DNA of 64,000 bases from Pseudopelobacter sp964542535 (GTDB lineage: Bacteria > Desulfobacterota > Desulfuromonadia > Geobacterales > Pseudopelobacteraceae): positions 1 through 64,000 of the forward strand of contig CAZIUE010000019.1 of assembly GCA_964542535.1 (NCBI GenBank). The letters run 5' to 3'. The position numbers were made by a program, and so were the translations under genes. Of this stretch, positions 55,191-63,225 are shown piece by piece (position 1 is the stretch's first letter; each line of letters opens with the position of its first letter). Below the pieces are notes generated by a model. The model had not been told where the DNA came from and searched no databases. It saw nothing but the letters and a program-made list of their open reading frames with translations.

Positions 55191-56063
55191 ATGACGGATC
55201 AACAGACCTGGACCACCCTCAGGCTCCTTGCCTGGACCAAGGAGTACTTCGGTGCCCGGGGGATAGAGAATGCCCGCCTGGAGGCCGAGTGGCTGCTCTG
55301 CGCCGCCACCGGCCTGGACCGGGTCGGGCTGTACCTGAACCACGATAAACCGCTCAACCGGGATGAACTGGCCCGTTACCGCCGCATGGTGGCCCGCAGG
55401 GGAAGGCGGGAGCCGCTGCAGCACATCCTCGGCAGCCAGGAGTTCTGCGGGTTGGAATTCCGGGTGACGCCGGACGTACTCATCCCACGCCACGACACGG
55501 AAACCCTGGTGGAAGAGGCTCTCGGGCGGACGCCTCAGGCGCGGACGGCGCTGGACATCGGCACCGGCAGCGGCTGCATCGCCGTCAGCCTGGCCCTCCG
55601 TCTGCCCCATGCCCGGGTCACTGCCGTCGACATCTCCGAAGCCGCCCTGGAGGTGGCCCACCATAATGCCCAGGCCAACAACGTGGCGGTGGAGTTCCTG
55701 CACGGCTCTCTGCTGGAACCGGTGGCTGGGCGCCAGTTCGACCTGATCGTCTCCAACCCCCCCTACATTCCCCGCGCCGTGATCGAAACCCTTGAGCCGG
55801 AGGTGCGGGACGGCGATCCCCGCTTGGCGCTGGACGGCGGCATCGACGGCTTGGATCTCTACCGTTGCCTGATACCGGACGCAGTCGGTCACCTGAATCC
55901 CGGGGGGTGGCTGCTGGTGGAGGTGGGGCAGGGGCAGGCGCGGGAGGTCGCGGCACTGTTCGGGGATGCCGCCGGGTACGATGGGGTGGTAACGGCCCGC
56001 GATCCCGGAGGAATCGAACGGGTAGTGGGTGCGGCGCGAAAGGGGGGGCGGCATGAAGATTGA
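55191..56063 (+). CDS. prmC: release factor glutamine methyltransferase PrmC
   Basis: A 290-aa SAM-dependent enzyme that methylates Gln in the GGQ motif of RF1 and RF2. The N-terminal helical domain (1-85) has REPLQHILGSQEFCGLEFRV. The SAM site is ALDIGTGSGCIAVSLAL and the catalytic motif is IVSNPPYIP. ATG 55191 has AAGGAGA upstream. No prfA is adjacent in this window. It overlaps the next gene by 11 bases. Confidence 0.96.
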   Translation: MTDQQTWTTLRLLAWTKEYFGARGIENARLEAEWLLCAATGLDRVGLYLNHDKPLNRDELARYRRMVARRGRREPLQHILGSQEFCGLEFRVTPDVLIPRHDTETLVEEALGRTPQARTALDIGTGSGCIAVSLALRLPHARVTAVDISEAALEVAHHNAQANNVAVEFLHGSLLEPVAGRQFDLIVSNPPYIPRAVIETLEPEVRDGDPRLALDGGIDGLDLYRCLIPDAVGHLNPGGWLLVEVGQGQAREVAALFGDAAGYDGVVTARDPGGIERVVGAARKGGRHED

Positions 56064-56604
56064 CGAGGCGCGGCGTGTTCTGGACGAGGCGGATCTGCTG
56101 GTGGGTGAAGAGGAGATTCAGGCCGTCATTACCCGGATGGCTCGGGAGATTACGGAGCGGCTGGCGGATGCCGATCCGGTGGCGCTCTGCATCATGAACG
56201 GCGGCCTGATTTTCAGCGGCCAGCTGTTGCCCCGGCTGCGCTTTCCCCTGGAGCTGGATTACGTCCATGCCACCCGTTACGGTCGTGCCACCTGGGGGAA
56301 CGAACTGAACTGGATGGTGAGACCCACTCTGAACCTGGTGGGCAGGACGGTGCTGCTCCTGGACGATATCCTGGACGAGGGGGTCACCCTGGCCGCCATC
56401 AGCGGGTATTGCCGCCAGATGGGGGCACTTGAGGTGTTGACGGCGGTGCTGGTGGAAAAGCTGCACAGCCGCAAGGTAACCCCCGGGATGCGGGCCGACT
56501 TCACCGGCCTGGAAACCGGCGATCGTTTCCTGTTCGGGTACGGCCTGGACTACAAGGGGTACTGGCGCAACGCGCCCGGAATCTACGCGGTGAAAGGGAT
56601 GTGA
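56053..56604 (+). CDS. hpt: hypoxanthine-guanine phosphoribosyltransferase-like enzyme
   Basis: A 183-aa type I phosphoribosyltransferase. The PRPP-binding motif is VLLLDDILDEGVTLAAI, and CIMNGGLIFSGQLLPRL gives the pyrophosphate loop region. Later GDRFLFGYGLDYKGYWRN matches the purine-binding end of HPRTs. It would salvage hypoxanthine or guanine. The following gene is a purine permease, supporting a salvage unit. ATG 56053 follows a run of Gs and overlaps prmC. Confidence 0.9.
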   Translation: MKIDEARRVLDEADLLVGEEEIQAVITRMAREITERLADADPVALCIMNGGLIFSGQLLPRLRFPLELDYVHATRYGRATWGNELNWMVRPTLNLVGRTVLLLDDILDEGVTLAAISGYCRQMGALEVLTAVLVEKLHSRKVTPGMRADFTGLETGDRFLFGYGLDYKGYWRNAPGIYAVKGM

Positions 56605-56608
56605 GGCA

Positions 56609-57910
56609 GTGAAACGGTTCTTCCAGTTCGAACGCTACAATACCAGCTTCCGTCAGGAGACCATGGCCGGGATCACCACCTTCCTGACCATGGCCTACAT
56701 CATCATCGTCAATCCGGCCATCATGGAAAACGCCGGCATCCCCCGGGGAGCGTCCCTCACCGCCACGATCCTGGCCGCGGTGATCGGTACGGTGATCATG
56801 GCGCTCTGGGCCCGGCGCCCCTTTGCCATCGCCCCCTATATGGGGGAGAACGCCTTCATCGCCTTCGTGGTGGTCAAGGTGATGGGGTACAGCTGGCAGG
56901 CTGCCCTGGGAGGGGTGTTTATCGCCGGCGCGCTCTTTACCCTGCTGACTGTCTGCGGCATCCGTGGGTGGCTGGCCGAGTCCATTCCGCTCTCCCTCAA
57001 GGCCGGCTTTGCTGTGGGGATCGGCCTGTTTCTGACCTTCATCGGCCTGAACGAGACCGGCCTGGTGGTGCTGGGGGTCCCGGGCGCTCCGGTGAAACTG
57101 GGCAACCTGGGGCAGACTTCCTCCCTCCTGGCCGTGGCCGGTTTCCTGGTGACCACGGCACTCATGGCCCGGCGGGTGCGCGGCGCCCTCTTGATCGGCA
57201 TCATGGCCACCACCCTGGGCTCCATCAGCCTGGGGCTCACCCCCCTGCCGGAGAGCATTGCCTCCCTTCCGCCGTCACTGGAGCCGGTCCTCTTCAAACT
57301 GGATATCGCCGGCGCACTCTCCGTGCGGTTCCTGCCGGTGGTGGCGGTGATCTTCATCATGGCCTTCCTGGATACGGTGGGCACCCTGATCGGGCTCTCC
57401 ATGCGGGCCGACCTGCTGGACGAGAACGGCAACCTGCCGGAGATCGAACGCCCCATGCTGGCCGATTCCCTGGCCACCATGGCGGCGCCGCTGCTGGGAA
57501 CCAGCACAACCGGCGCCTACATCGAGTCCGCCGCCGGCATCGAGGAGGGTGGCCGCACCGGCTTCTCGGCCCTGGTTGTGGCGTTCCTGTTCCTCCTGTC
57601 CCTCTTCTTCGCCCCGCTGTTCACCATCGTCCCGCCCCACGCCTACGGCATTGCCCTGGTGGTGATCGGTTCCTTCATGATCCGCCCGGTCACCCGCATC
57701 GATTTCGACGATGTGACCGAACTGGTCCCTTCCTTCCTGACCGTCTGCCTGATGGTCTTTACCTACAACATCGGGGTGGGGATGACGTCGGGGATGATTA
57801 CGTACGTGCTGCTCAAGCTGTTCACCGGCAGGGGGAGGGAGGTCCGGCCCGGCATGTGGGTGCTGGCGCTCCTGTCGCTGCTCCTGTTCGTCTGTCTCCC
57901 CAGACTCTGA
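56609..57910 (+). CDS. NCS2-family purine permease (AzgA/PbuG type)
   Basis: A 433-aa membrane transporter with about 12-14 helices. Signatures are the start FFQFERYNTSFRQETMAGITTFLTMAYI, PYMGENAFIAF, and LLGTSTTGAYIESAAGIEEGGRTG, typical of the hypoxanthine/guanine/adenine subgroup. It uses GTG 56609 with AAGGGA upstream and begins 4 bases after hpt, so uptake and salvage are made together. Confidence 0.92.
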   Translation: MKRFFQFERYNTSFRQETMAGITTFLTMAYIIIVNPAIMENAGIPRGASLTATILAAVIGTVIMALWARRPFAIAPYMGENAFIAFVVVKVMGYSWQAALGGVFIAGALFTLLTVCGIRGWLAESIPLSLKAGFAVGIGLFLTFIGLNETGLVVLGVPGAPVKLGNLGQTSSLLAVAGFLVTTALMARRVRGALLIGIMATTLGSISLGLTPLPESIASLPPSLEPVLFKLDIAGALSVRFLPVVAVIFIMAFLDTVGTLIGLSMRADLLDENGNLPEIERPMLADSLATMAAPLLGTSTTGAYIESAAGIEEGGRTGFSALVVAFLFLLSLFFAPLFTIVPPHAYGIALVVIGSFMIRPVTRIDFDDVTELVPSFLTVCLMVFTYNIGVGMTSGMITYVLLKLFTGRGREVRPGMWVLALLSLLLFVCLPRL

Positions 57911-57998
57911 TGGCGGATTCGCATCAGAACCGTGCCTGCTCCGGCATGTTTTCCGAACTTGTTCAGGTGTCGCGGTGGCGGAGCGTACGCACGAAACA

Positions 57999-58030
57999 AG
58001 GGGTGCCGCTCTTTGCCGAGCCGCACCCCT
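57999..58030. terminator. terminator between convergent permease and yceI genes
   Basis: AGGGGTGC pairs with GCACCCCT, extended inward by CGCT/AGCC-type pairs with one mismatch around CTTTGCC. The minus-strand side is followed by TTGTTTCGT. It serves one or both convergent genes. Confidence 0.6.
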
Positions 58031-58060
58031 CTCCCGTTTCCTGCTCCGCTGCCTGCCGTG

Positions 58061-58648
58061 CTACTTCCTGACGAACTCCACCTCCAGCTGGATGGCCACT
58101 TCTTCTCCCACAACCACGCCGCCGTTGTCCATGCTCTTGTTCCAGGTGATGCCGAAGTCCCTGCGATTGATGGTCGTTGTGGCCGAAGCGCCGCGTCGGG
58201 AGTGTCCCCAGGGATCCCGCACCTCGGGCGTCAGGCCGTCAACCCGCAGTACCACCGGCCTGGTAATCCCCTTGATGGTCAGGTTGCCGGTGACGTTCAG
58301 TTTGCCCGGCCCTGCCTTCTCCACCCTGGTGGAGACGAAGGTCATGGAGGGGAATTTCGTTGCGTCGAAGAAGTCGGGACTGCGCAGGTGGTCGTCCCGC
58401 TTGTTGACACCGGTGTTGATGGACGCAACGTCAATGCTGACCTCGACCCGTGATTTCGTGATGTCCCTGTCATCCAGGTGCAGGGTGGCGCTGATCTTCT
58501 CGAAGTTGCCCCTGACATTGCTGATCATCAGGTGCCTGACCTTGAACTGGGCGGCGCTGTGGTCCGGGTCCAGGCTCCAGGTGGAGGCCAGGGCCGAAAA
58601 CGGCAGGGCCAGGGTTAGCATGAGTACCAGTGAGAGTATCCGTTGCAT
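58061..58648 (-). CDS. YceI-family periplasmic protein
   Basis: A 195-aa protein. A signal peptide (LVLMLTLALPFSALA) is followed by the YceI lipocalin-like fold: STWSLDPDHSAAQFKVRHLM, SRVEVSIDVASINTG, RDDHLRSPDFFDATKFPSM and ITRPVVLRVDG. YceI proteins bind isoprenoid or other hydrophobic ligands in the periplasm; the ligand here is unknown. It lies 30 bases after bcp and is probably co-transcribed with it. Confidence 0.92.
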   Translation of the reverse strand: MQRILSLVLMLTLALPFSALASTWSLDPDHSAAQFKVRHLMISNVRGNFEKISATLHLDDRDITKSRVEVSIDVASINTGVNKRDDHLRSPDFFDATKFPSMTFVSTRVEKAGPGKLNVTGNLTIKGITRPVVLRVDGLTPEVRDPWGHSRRGASATTTINRRDFGITWNKSMDNGGVVVGEEVAIQLEVEFVRK

Positions 58649-58678
58649 GACATCCCCCTTATTGATTGTCCAGCTTCC

Positions 58679-59143
58679 TCAGGAAAGGCCCAGGTAAGCC
58701 AGCACCTGTGCCGGGTGCTGTTCGGCCTTGGTGACCTTGGGCCAGTGCTTTTTCACGATTCCGTCGGGACCTATGACCACCGTGGAACGGATGATGCCGA
58801 CGGTTTTCCTGCCGCAGGCGACCTTTTCGCCGAAGGCGCCGTAGGCCTGCATCATACTGGTGTCTGGGTCGGACAGCAGCACGAAAGGGAGCTTGAATGT
58901 GTCGATGAACTTGGCATGGGCCGCGAGGCTGTCCTTGCTGACTCCCAACAGCACGATGTCGTTGGCGACCAGCGTGTCGTGGGTGTCACGGAAGCCGCAG
59001 GCTTCCTTGGTGCAGCCGGGGGTGTTGTCCTTGGGGTAGAAGTAGATGACGACCGTCTTGCCGGTGTACTCTCCCAGGGTGTGCCGTTTGCCGTCGCTTC
59101 CCTCCAGAGTGAACTCCGGCGCCTTGGTTCCTTCCAGTGACAT
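58679..59143 (-). CDS. bcp: thioredoxin-dependent peroxiredoxin Bcp
   Basis: A 154-aa peroxiredoxin reducing organic hydroperoxides. The peroxidatic Cys lies in YPKDNTPGCTKEACGFRD, with a second Cys five residues on, as in E. coli-type BCP. The conserved Arg is in GIIRSTVVIGPDG. It starts at ATG 59143 with AGGAGG-like bases upstream and has a promoter-like sequence 49-76 bases before the start. Confidence 0.95.
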   Translation of the reverse strand: MSLEGTKAPEFTLEGSDGKRHTLGEYTGKTVVIYFYPKDNTPGCTKEACGFRDTHDTLVANDIVLLGVSKDSLAAHAKFIDTFKLPFVLLSDPDTSMMQAYGAFGEKVACGRKTVGIIRSTVVIGPDGIVKKHWPKVTKAEQHPAQVLAYLGLS

Positions 59144-59191
59144 GAACTGCCTCCTTGTGACGAAATAAATCCAACAGGATCATTTAAATCC

Positions 59192-59219
59192 AATTTAGCA
59201 TCAAAATATTCTCCGTCAA
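59192..59219 (-). promoter_or_regulatory. candidate sigma-70 promoter of bcp-yceI
   Basis: On the minus strand TTGACG (59219-59214) and TAAATT (59197-59192) are 16 bases apart in an AT-rich stretch upstream of bcp. Confidence 0.6.
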
Positions 59220-59396
59220 GCCAAAAATTCCGTGCAGGCCGATGCGCGGAGCATGGTTGCGGTGGCCCGTCCCGCGGCGTTGCCTGATCCCATTTCCTGC
59301 CCGGATTCGTATCAGGGGAGGCAACCGCTCAAAAACAGGGCGACGACGGCGGCGCACCTGTGGTAGGGTAGCCCGCACACCTGCGAAGGGACAGCC

Positions 59397-60029
59397 ATGT
59401 ACGACTCCTCCCGGGCGCTGATCGCCTGCCCCCAGTGCGATCTGCTGCTGCGCGAAATAGAACTGGAACCCGGCCGCAGCGCCGTCTGCCGACGCTGCGG
59501 CGCGACCCTGTACCGGGCCTCGGCGGACAGCCTCGATCGCACGCTGGCCCTTGCCCTCGGCACCCTGCTTCTGTTGATCGTTGCCAACATCTATCCGATT
59601 CTGGGAATCGAATCCCAGGGGACCGGCAGTGCCACGAACCTGTACGGAGCGGTGGTCTCACTCTGGAACCAGGAGATGCGCCTGATCTCGCTTCTGGTGC
59701 TCGTCACCACCATCCTTGTCCCTTTCCTGGAACTCTCCCTGCTGATCTATCTGTTGCTCCCCCTGCGGCTGGACCGGGTGCCACCGGGCATGGCCCCGCT
59801 GATGCGTTTTTTGCGCGCCATCGAGCCCTGGGGCATGGTGGAGGTCTTCATGCTGGGTATCCTGGTCTCCCTGGTGAAGCTGGCCGACACCTTCCGCATC
59901 ATTCCCGGGGTGGCGCTCTGGTCCTTCGGCGGGGTGACGCTGTTGCTGGCGGCGGTGGCATCCACCTTCAACCCCCGCGACCTGTGGCAGCGGCTTGACC
60001 GGCTGAACGCGGACGGAGAGACGCCGTGA
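59397..60029 (+). CDS. pqiA: PqiA-family membrane protein, first half
   Basis: A 210-aa protein. An N-terminal zinc-ribbon-like part with two Cys pairs (CPQCD, CRRCG) is followed by four membrane helices (about residues 52-72, 98-125, 148-168, 172-192). It matches one of the two tandem PqiA domains that E. coli PqiA carries in a single chain of about 417 aa. It partners the MCE protein PqiB in lipid transport across the envelope. Its stop overlaps the next start by 4 bases. Confidence 0.9.
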   Translation: MYDSSRALIACPQCDLLLREIELEPGRSAVCRRCGATLYRASADSLDRTLALALGTLLLLIVANIYPILGIESQGTGSATNLYGAVVSLWNQEMRLISLLVLVTTILVPFLELSLLIYLLLPLRLDRVPPGMAPLMRFLRAIEPWGMVEVFMLGILVSLVKLADTFRIIPGVALWSFGGVTLLLAAVASTFNPRDLWQRLDRLNADGETP

Positions 60030-60730
60030 ACGACGAGCCGGTTACGGCAGCCAGCCAGGGATTGTGCGCCTGCCATGTCTGCGGCCTGGTCTCGCGGCCG
60101 GGGTCCGGAGGCGAGCTTTGCCGCTGCCCGCGCTGCTCGGCGCGGTTGCATTCGCGCACACCCCACGGCAACGAGCAGTGCTGGGCGCTTCTGATTGCGG
60201 CCTATATCCTCTATCTGCCGGCCAACCTGATGACCATCATGGAAACCGGCACCCTGGTCAGCTACCGCAGGGACACCATCCTGAGCGGTGTGGTCCACCT
60301 CTGGCAGAACGGCTCCATGGGGATCGCCGCGGTGGTGTTCGTGGCCAGCATCCTGGTGCCGCTGTTCAAGCTGCTGGTGCTGACCTATCTGCTGATCTCG
60401 GTCCGTCGGTGCTCGACCAGACACCTGGCCGAACGGACCCGCCTGTACCGCCTGGTGGAACTGGTGGGGCGCTGGTCCATGCTGGATATCTACGTGGTGA
60501 CGCTCCTGGCCGCCCTGGTGCAGCTGCACTCCCTGGCTGTGGTCAAGGCCGGTCCGGGGGCCATCGCCTTTGGCGCCGTGGTAGTGCTGACCATGTTCGC
60601 CGCCATGCGCTTCGATCCGCGGCTGATCTGGGATTCTTCCCTGCCCGGTCGCCCCTCCGGACCCTCACCGTGGGAGCCGGTGCCTGCTGATAGTTCGACA
60701 TCCATCCAGAACAGAGAGGTTGTACCATGA
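60026..60730 (+). CDS. PqiA-family membrane protein, second half
   Basis: A 234-aa protein with the same plan: Cys pairs CHVCG and CPRCS, then four helices, with YILYLPANLMTIMETGTL and WSMLDIYVVTLLAALVQL typical of the second PqiA domain. It has a Pro/Ser-rich C-terminal tail. Together with the preceding gene it covers the two domains of E. coli PqiA. It overlaps pqiB by 4 bases, so the unit is tightly coupled. Confidence 0.9.
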   Translation: MNDEPVTAASQGLCACHVCGLVSRPGSGGELCRCPRCSARLHSRTPHGNEQCWALLIAAYILYLPANLMTIMETGTLVSYRRDTILSGVVHLWQNGSMGIAAVVFVASILVPLFKLLVLTYLLISVRRCSTRHLAERTRLYRLVELVGRWSMLDIYVVTLLAALVQLHSLAVVKAGPGAIAFGAVVVLTMFAAMRFDPRLIWDSSLPGRPSGPSPWEPVPADSSTSIQNREVVP

Positions 60731-62385
60731 CCGAAGAGCACCAGTCGCCGGAAGCGATCGCCATCCCCGATGCCATCGTGGACAGACGCCGCCGCAGGGC
60801 ATCCCAACTGATCTGGCTGATCCCCTTCGTCGCCGCCCTGATCGGCATCTCCCTGGCAGTCAAGTCCTACCTGGAGCGGGGGCCGGTCATCACCATCAGC
60901 TTCAGGAGCGGCGAGGGGATCGAGGCCGGCAAGACCAAGATCAAGTACAAGGACGTGCAGATCGGCGAGGTCAGGAGCGTTACCATCTCTCCCGACCGCT
61001 CCCGGGTGGTGGTGAGTGCGGAGTTCAAGAAGGAGGCCGAAGGTCTGCTGGTGGCCGATACCCTCTTCTGGGTGGTCAAGCCGCGCATCGCCGGCGGCAC
61101 CGTCTCGGGACTGGGCACCCTGATGGGAGGCTCCTACATCGCCATGGACGTGGGGGGATCAAAGGCGCCACGGGACGAGTTCACGGGGCTGGAAGAGCCG
61201 CCGGTGATCACCATGGACCAGCCGGGTGTGCAGTTGCGGCTGCACAGCGCCGACATCGGCTCGCTGAACGTCAAGTCACCGGTCTTCTTCCGCCACGTCC
61301 AGGTGGGGGAAGTGATTGCCTATGAGCTGGACCGCGACGGCAAGGGGGTCACGCTGAAGGTGTTTATCCGCAAGCCCTACGACCGCTTCGTCAAGGCCAA
61401 TACCCTCTTCTGGCATGCAAGCGGCATTGACCTGAGCATGGACGCCAACGGCATCAGGGTCAACTCCGAGTCCATGGTCTCACTCCTCCTGGGCGGCATC
61501 ACCTTCCAGACCCCCGAGGACAGCATCGCTGCTGCCGCGGTGCCGGCCAACAGCGCGTTCACGCTTTTTTCCACCCGGGAGGAGGCGATGAAGCGCATCG
61601 ACGGCATCGTGGAGACCTATCTGCTGGTCTTCAGGGAGTCCGTACGCGGCCTGGCCATCGGCGCGCCGGTGGACCTGCGCGGCGTGACAGTGGGGGAGGT
61701 GTCCCGCATCAGCGTCGAGCTGGACCCGCGCAACCGGCGCTTCGTCATGCCGGTGGAGGTACGCTTCTATCCCGAGCGCCTGCGGGCCAACTCCCGCTCC
61801 GGCTCGAAGCTGTCCACCGGCCGCAACTCCCGCCAGCTGATGAGCGCCCTGGTTGCCAACGGCATGCGCGCCCAGATCAGAAGCGGCAACCTCCTGACCG
61901 GGCAGCTGTACATAGCGCTGGATTTCTTCCCCAAGGCCCCTCACGCCAGGGTGAACTGGTCCCAGAACCCGCCCGAGTTTCCCACCATTGCCGGGAACAT
62001 GGAGCAGTTCCAGGCCATGCTGATGCAGATCGTGCAGAAGATCGAGCGCCTGCCGCTGGAGGAACTCTCCGGTGATACGCGCCGGACGCTCGCCTCCCTG
62101 GATGAAACCGTCAGGAACGCCGACCGCATGCTGAAGAACATCGATGCCGGTGTCGTGCCGGAGGCGCGCCGGACCCTGGAAGAGCTGCGCGCGACCCTGG
62201 CCCAGGCCAACGGTGCCCTGTCCGGGGTGCGGCAGACCCTTGCCGCGGATGCGCCATTGCAGCGTGACCTGCGGGAGACCCTGCGCGAACTGAGTCGCGC
62301 CGCCCAGAGCCTGCGACTGCTGGGTGATTACCTGGAACGGCACCCCGAGGCTTTGGTCAGAGGCAAGAAGGAGGATGATCGATGA
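60727..62385 (+). CDS. pqiB: PqiB, three-MCE-domain lipid transport protein
   Basis: A 552-aa protein. One N-terminal membrane helix (about 25-45; LIWLIPFVAALIGISLAVKS) anchors it in the inner membrane. Three MCE/MlaD domains follow (about 50-140, 165-235, 285-390; FRSGEGIEAGKTKIKYKDVQ begins the first). A C-terminal helical stretch (about 420-540) would form the periplasm-spanning needle known for PqiB hexamers. It links inner and outer membranes for lipid movement with PqiA and PqiC. Confidence 0.95.
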   Translation: MTEEHQSPEAIAIPDAIVDRRRRRASQLIWLIPFVAALIGISLAVKSYLERGPVITISFRSGEGIEAGKTKIKYKDVQIGEVRSVTISPDRSRVVVSAEFKKEAEGLLVADTLFWVVKPRIAGGTVSGLGTLMGGSYIAMDVGGSKAPRDEFTGLEEPPVITMDQPGVQLRLHSADIGSLNVKSPVFFRHVQVGEVIAYELDRDGKGVTLKVFIRKPYDRFVKANTLFWHASGIDLSMDANGIRVNSESMVSLLLGGITFQTPEDSIAAAAVPANSAFTLFSTREEAMKRIDGIVETYLLVFRESVRGLAIGAPVDLRGVTVGEVSRISVELDPRNRRFVMPVEVRFYPERLRANSRSGSKLSTGRNSRQLMSALVANGMRAQIRSGNLLTGQLYIALDFFPKAPHARVNWSQNPPEFPTIAGNMEQFQAMLMQIVQKIERLPLEELSGDTRRTLASLDETVRNADRMLKNIDAGVVPEARRTLEELRATLAQANGALSGVRQTLAADAPLQRDLRETLRELSRAAQSLRLLGDYLERHPEALVRGKKEDDR

Positions 62386-62978
62386 AAAGTGCCCGTGTTC
62401 CGCTGGCGGTCATGGTTCTGGCCGCTGCTCTGCTCCTGTGCGGCGCCTGCGCCCGCTCCCCCCGCTGCAGTTTCTATACCCTGACGGCAACGGCGCAGTC
62501 CGGGGCCCCGCTCCCCCCGGCCCGGCGCCCCTCCCTGGCCGTCACGTCGGTGACCGTCCCGGAGCTGGTGGACCGCCCCCAGCTGGTGCTGTCCAGCGGC
62601 GGGACCCAGGTTCGGCTGCTGGAGACCCACCGCTGGGCCGAGCCGCTGAAAGGGGGCATCGCCCGTACGGTAGCGGAAAATCTCTCCCGGCTGTTGGCCG
62701 CGGAGCAGGTTTCCAGCTATCCCCAGAATGCCTCCCTGGCGGCTGACTACCGGATGGAGCTGGATCTGCTGCGTTTCGATGCGCTGGGGGAGCGGGTGGA
62801 GCTGGACGCCCTCTGGACGATCCGCGGGGCCGACGGCGGCCTGGCCGGCAGCGGCAGGTCGCGCCGCGTCGAGGCTGTCGCGGGTAGAGGGGAGGCCGCT
62901 GTGGTGTCGGCCTTCAGCCGCGGGCTGGCGGGGGTTTGCGGCGAGATCGCCCAGGCCTTGAGGGAGCGCTGGCACTGA
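62382..62978 (+). CDS. pqiC: PqiC outer membrane lipoprotein
   Basis: A 198-aa lipoprotein. The signal peptide ends in a lipobox (LLCGAC), and the mature start CARSPRCSFYTLTA plus SLAVTSVTVPELVDRPQLVL, with HRWAEPLKGGIARTVAENL later, match the PqiC/DUF330 family. It anchors the PqiB needle to the outer membrane. It overlaps pqiB by 4 bases and closes the operon. Confidence 0.92.
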   Translation: MKSARVPLAVMVLAAALLLCGACARSPRCSFYTLTATAQSGAPLPPARRPSLAVTSVTVPELVDRPQLVLSSGGTQVRLLETHRWAEPLKGGIARTVAENLSRLLAAEQVSSYPQNASLAADYRMELDLLRFDALGERVELDALWTIRGADGGLAGSGRSRRVEAVAGRGEAAVVSAFSRGLAGVCGEIAQALRERWH

Positions 62979-63114
62979 CGGCATGCGTGTGAACTGCCGG
63001 CCGGGGCGTGTCCGGCGCGCCTGAATGCAGTGCCTTCGGGTGCGGACCGCGGGGGATTCGGGAATTCATTGAACCTAAAAAACGGCTGGTAGCCTGGGAT
63101 GGATACGGGAAAGC

Positions 63115-63214
63115 GCCGGTAAAAGCCGGCAAGGAGCGGGAGGCGTACGTCCTCCACATGGTAAAGGCGTGCTGTTGCGTGCCAGCGATGCCCTGGCACG
63201 CAACAGCACGCCTT
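63115..63214. other. three successive hairpins between convergent genes, including a perfect 22-bp stem
   Basis: GCCGG-TAAAAG-CCGGC (63115-63130) and GGAGG-CGTACGT-CCTCC (63139-63155) precede a 22-bp perfect stem (arms 63164-63185 and 63193-63214, beginning AAGGCGTGCTGTTGCGTGCC) with loop CGATGCC. The cluster lies between pqiC and the convergent EAL gene, 12 bases after the EAL stop on its strand. No T tract follows on either strand. Confidence 0.75.
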
Positions 63215-63225
63215 AAGGTGGTCGT

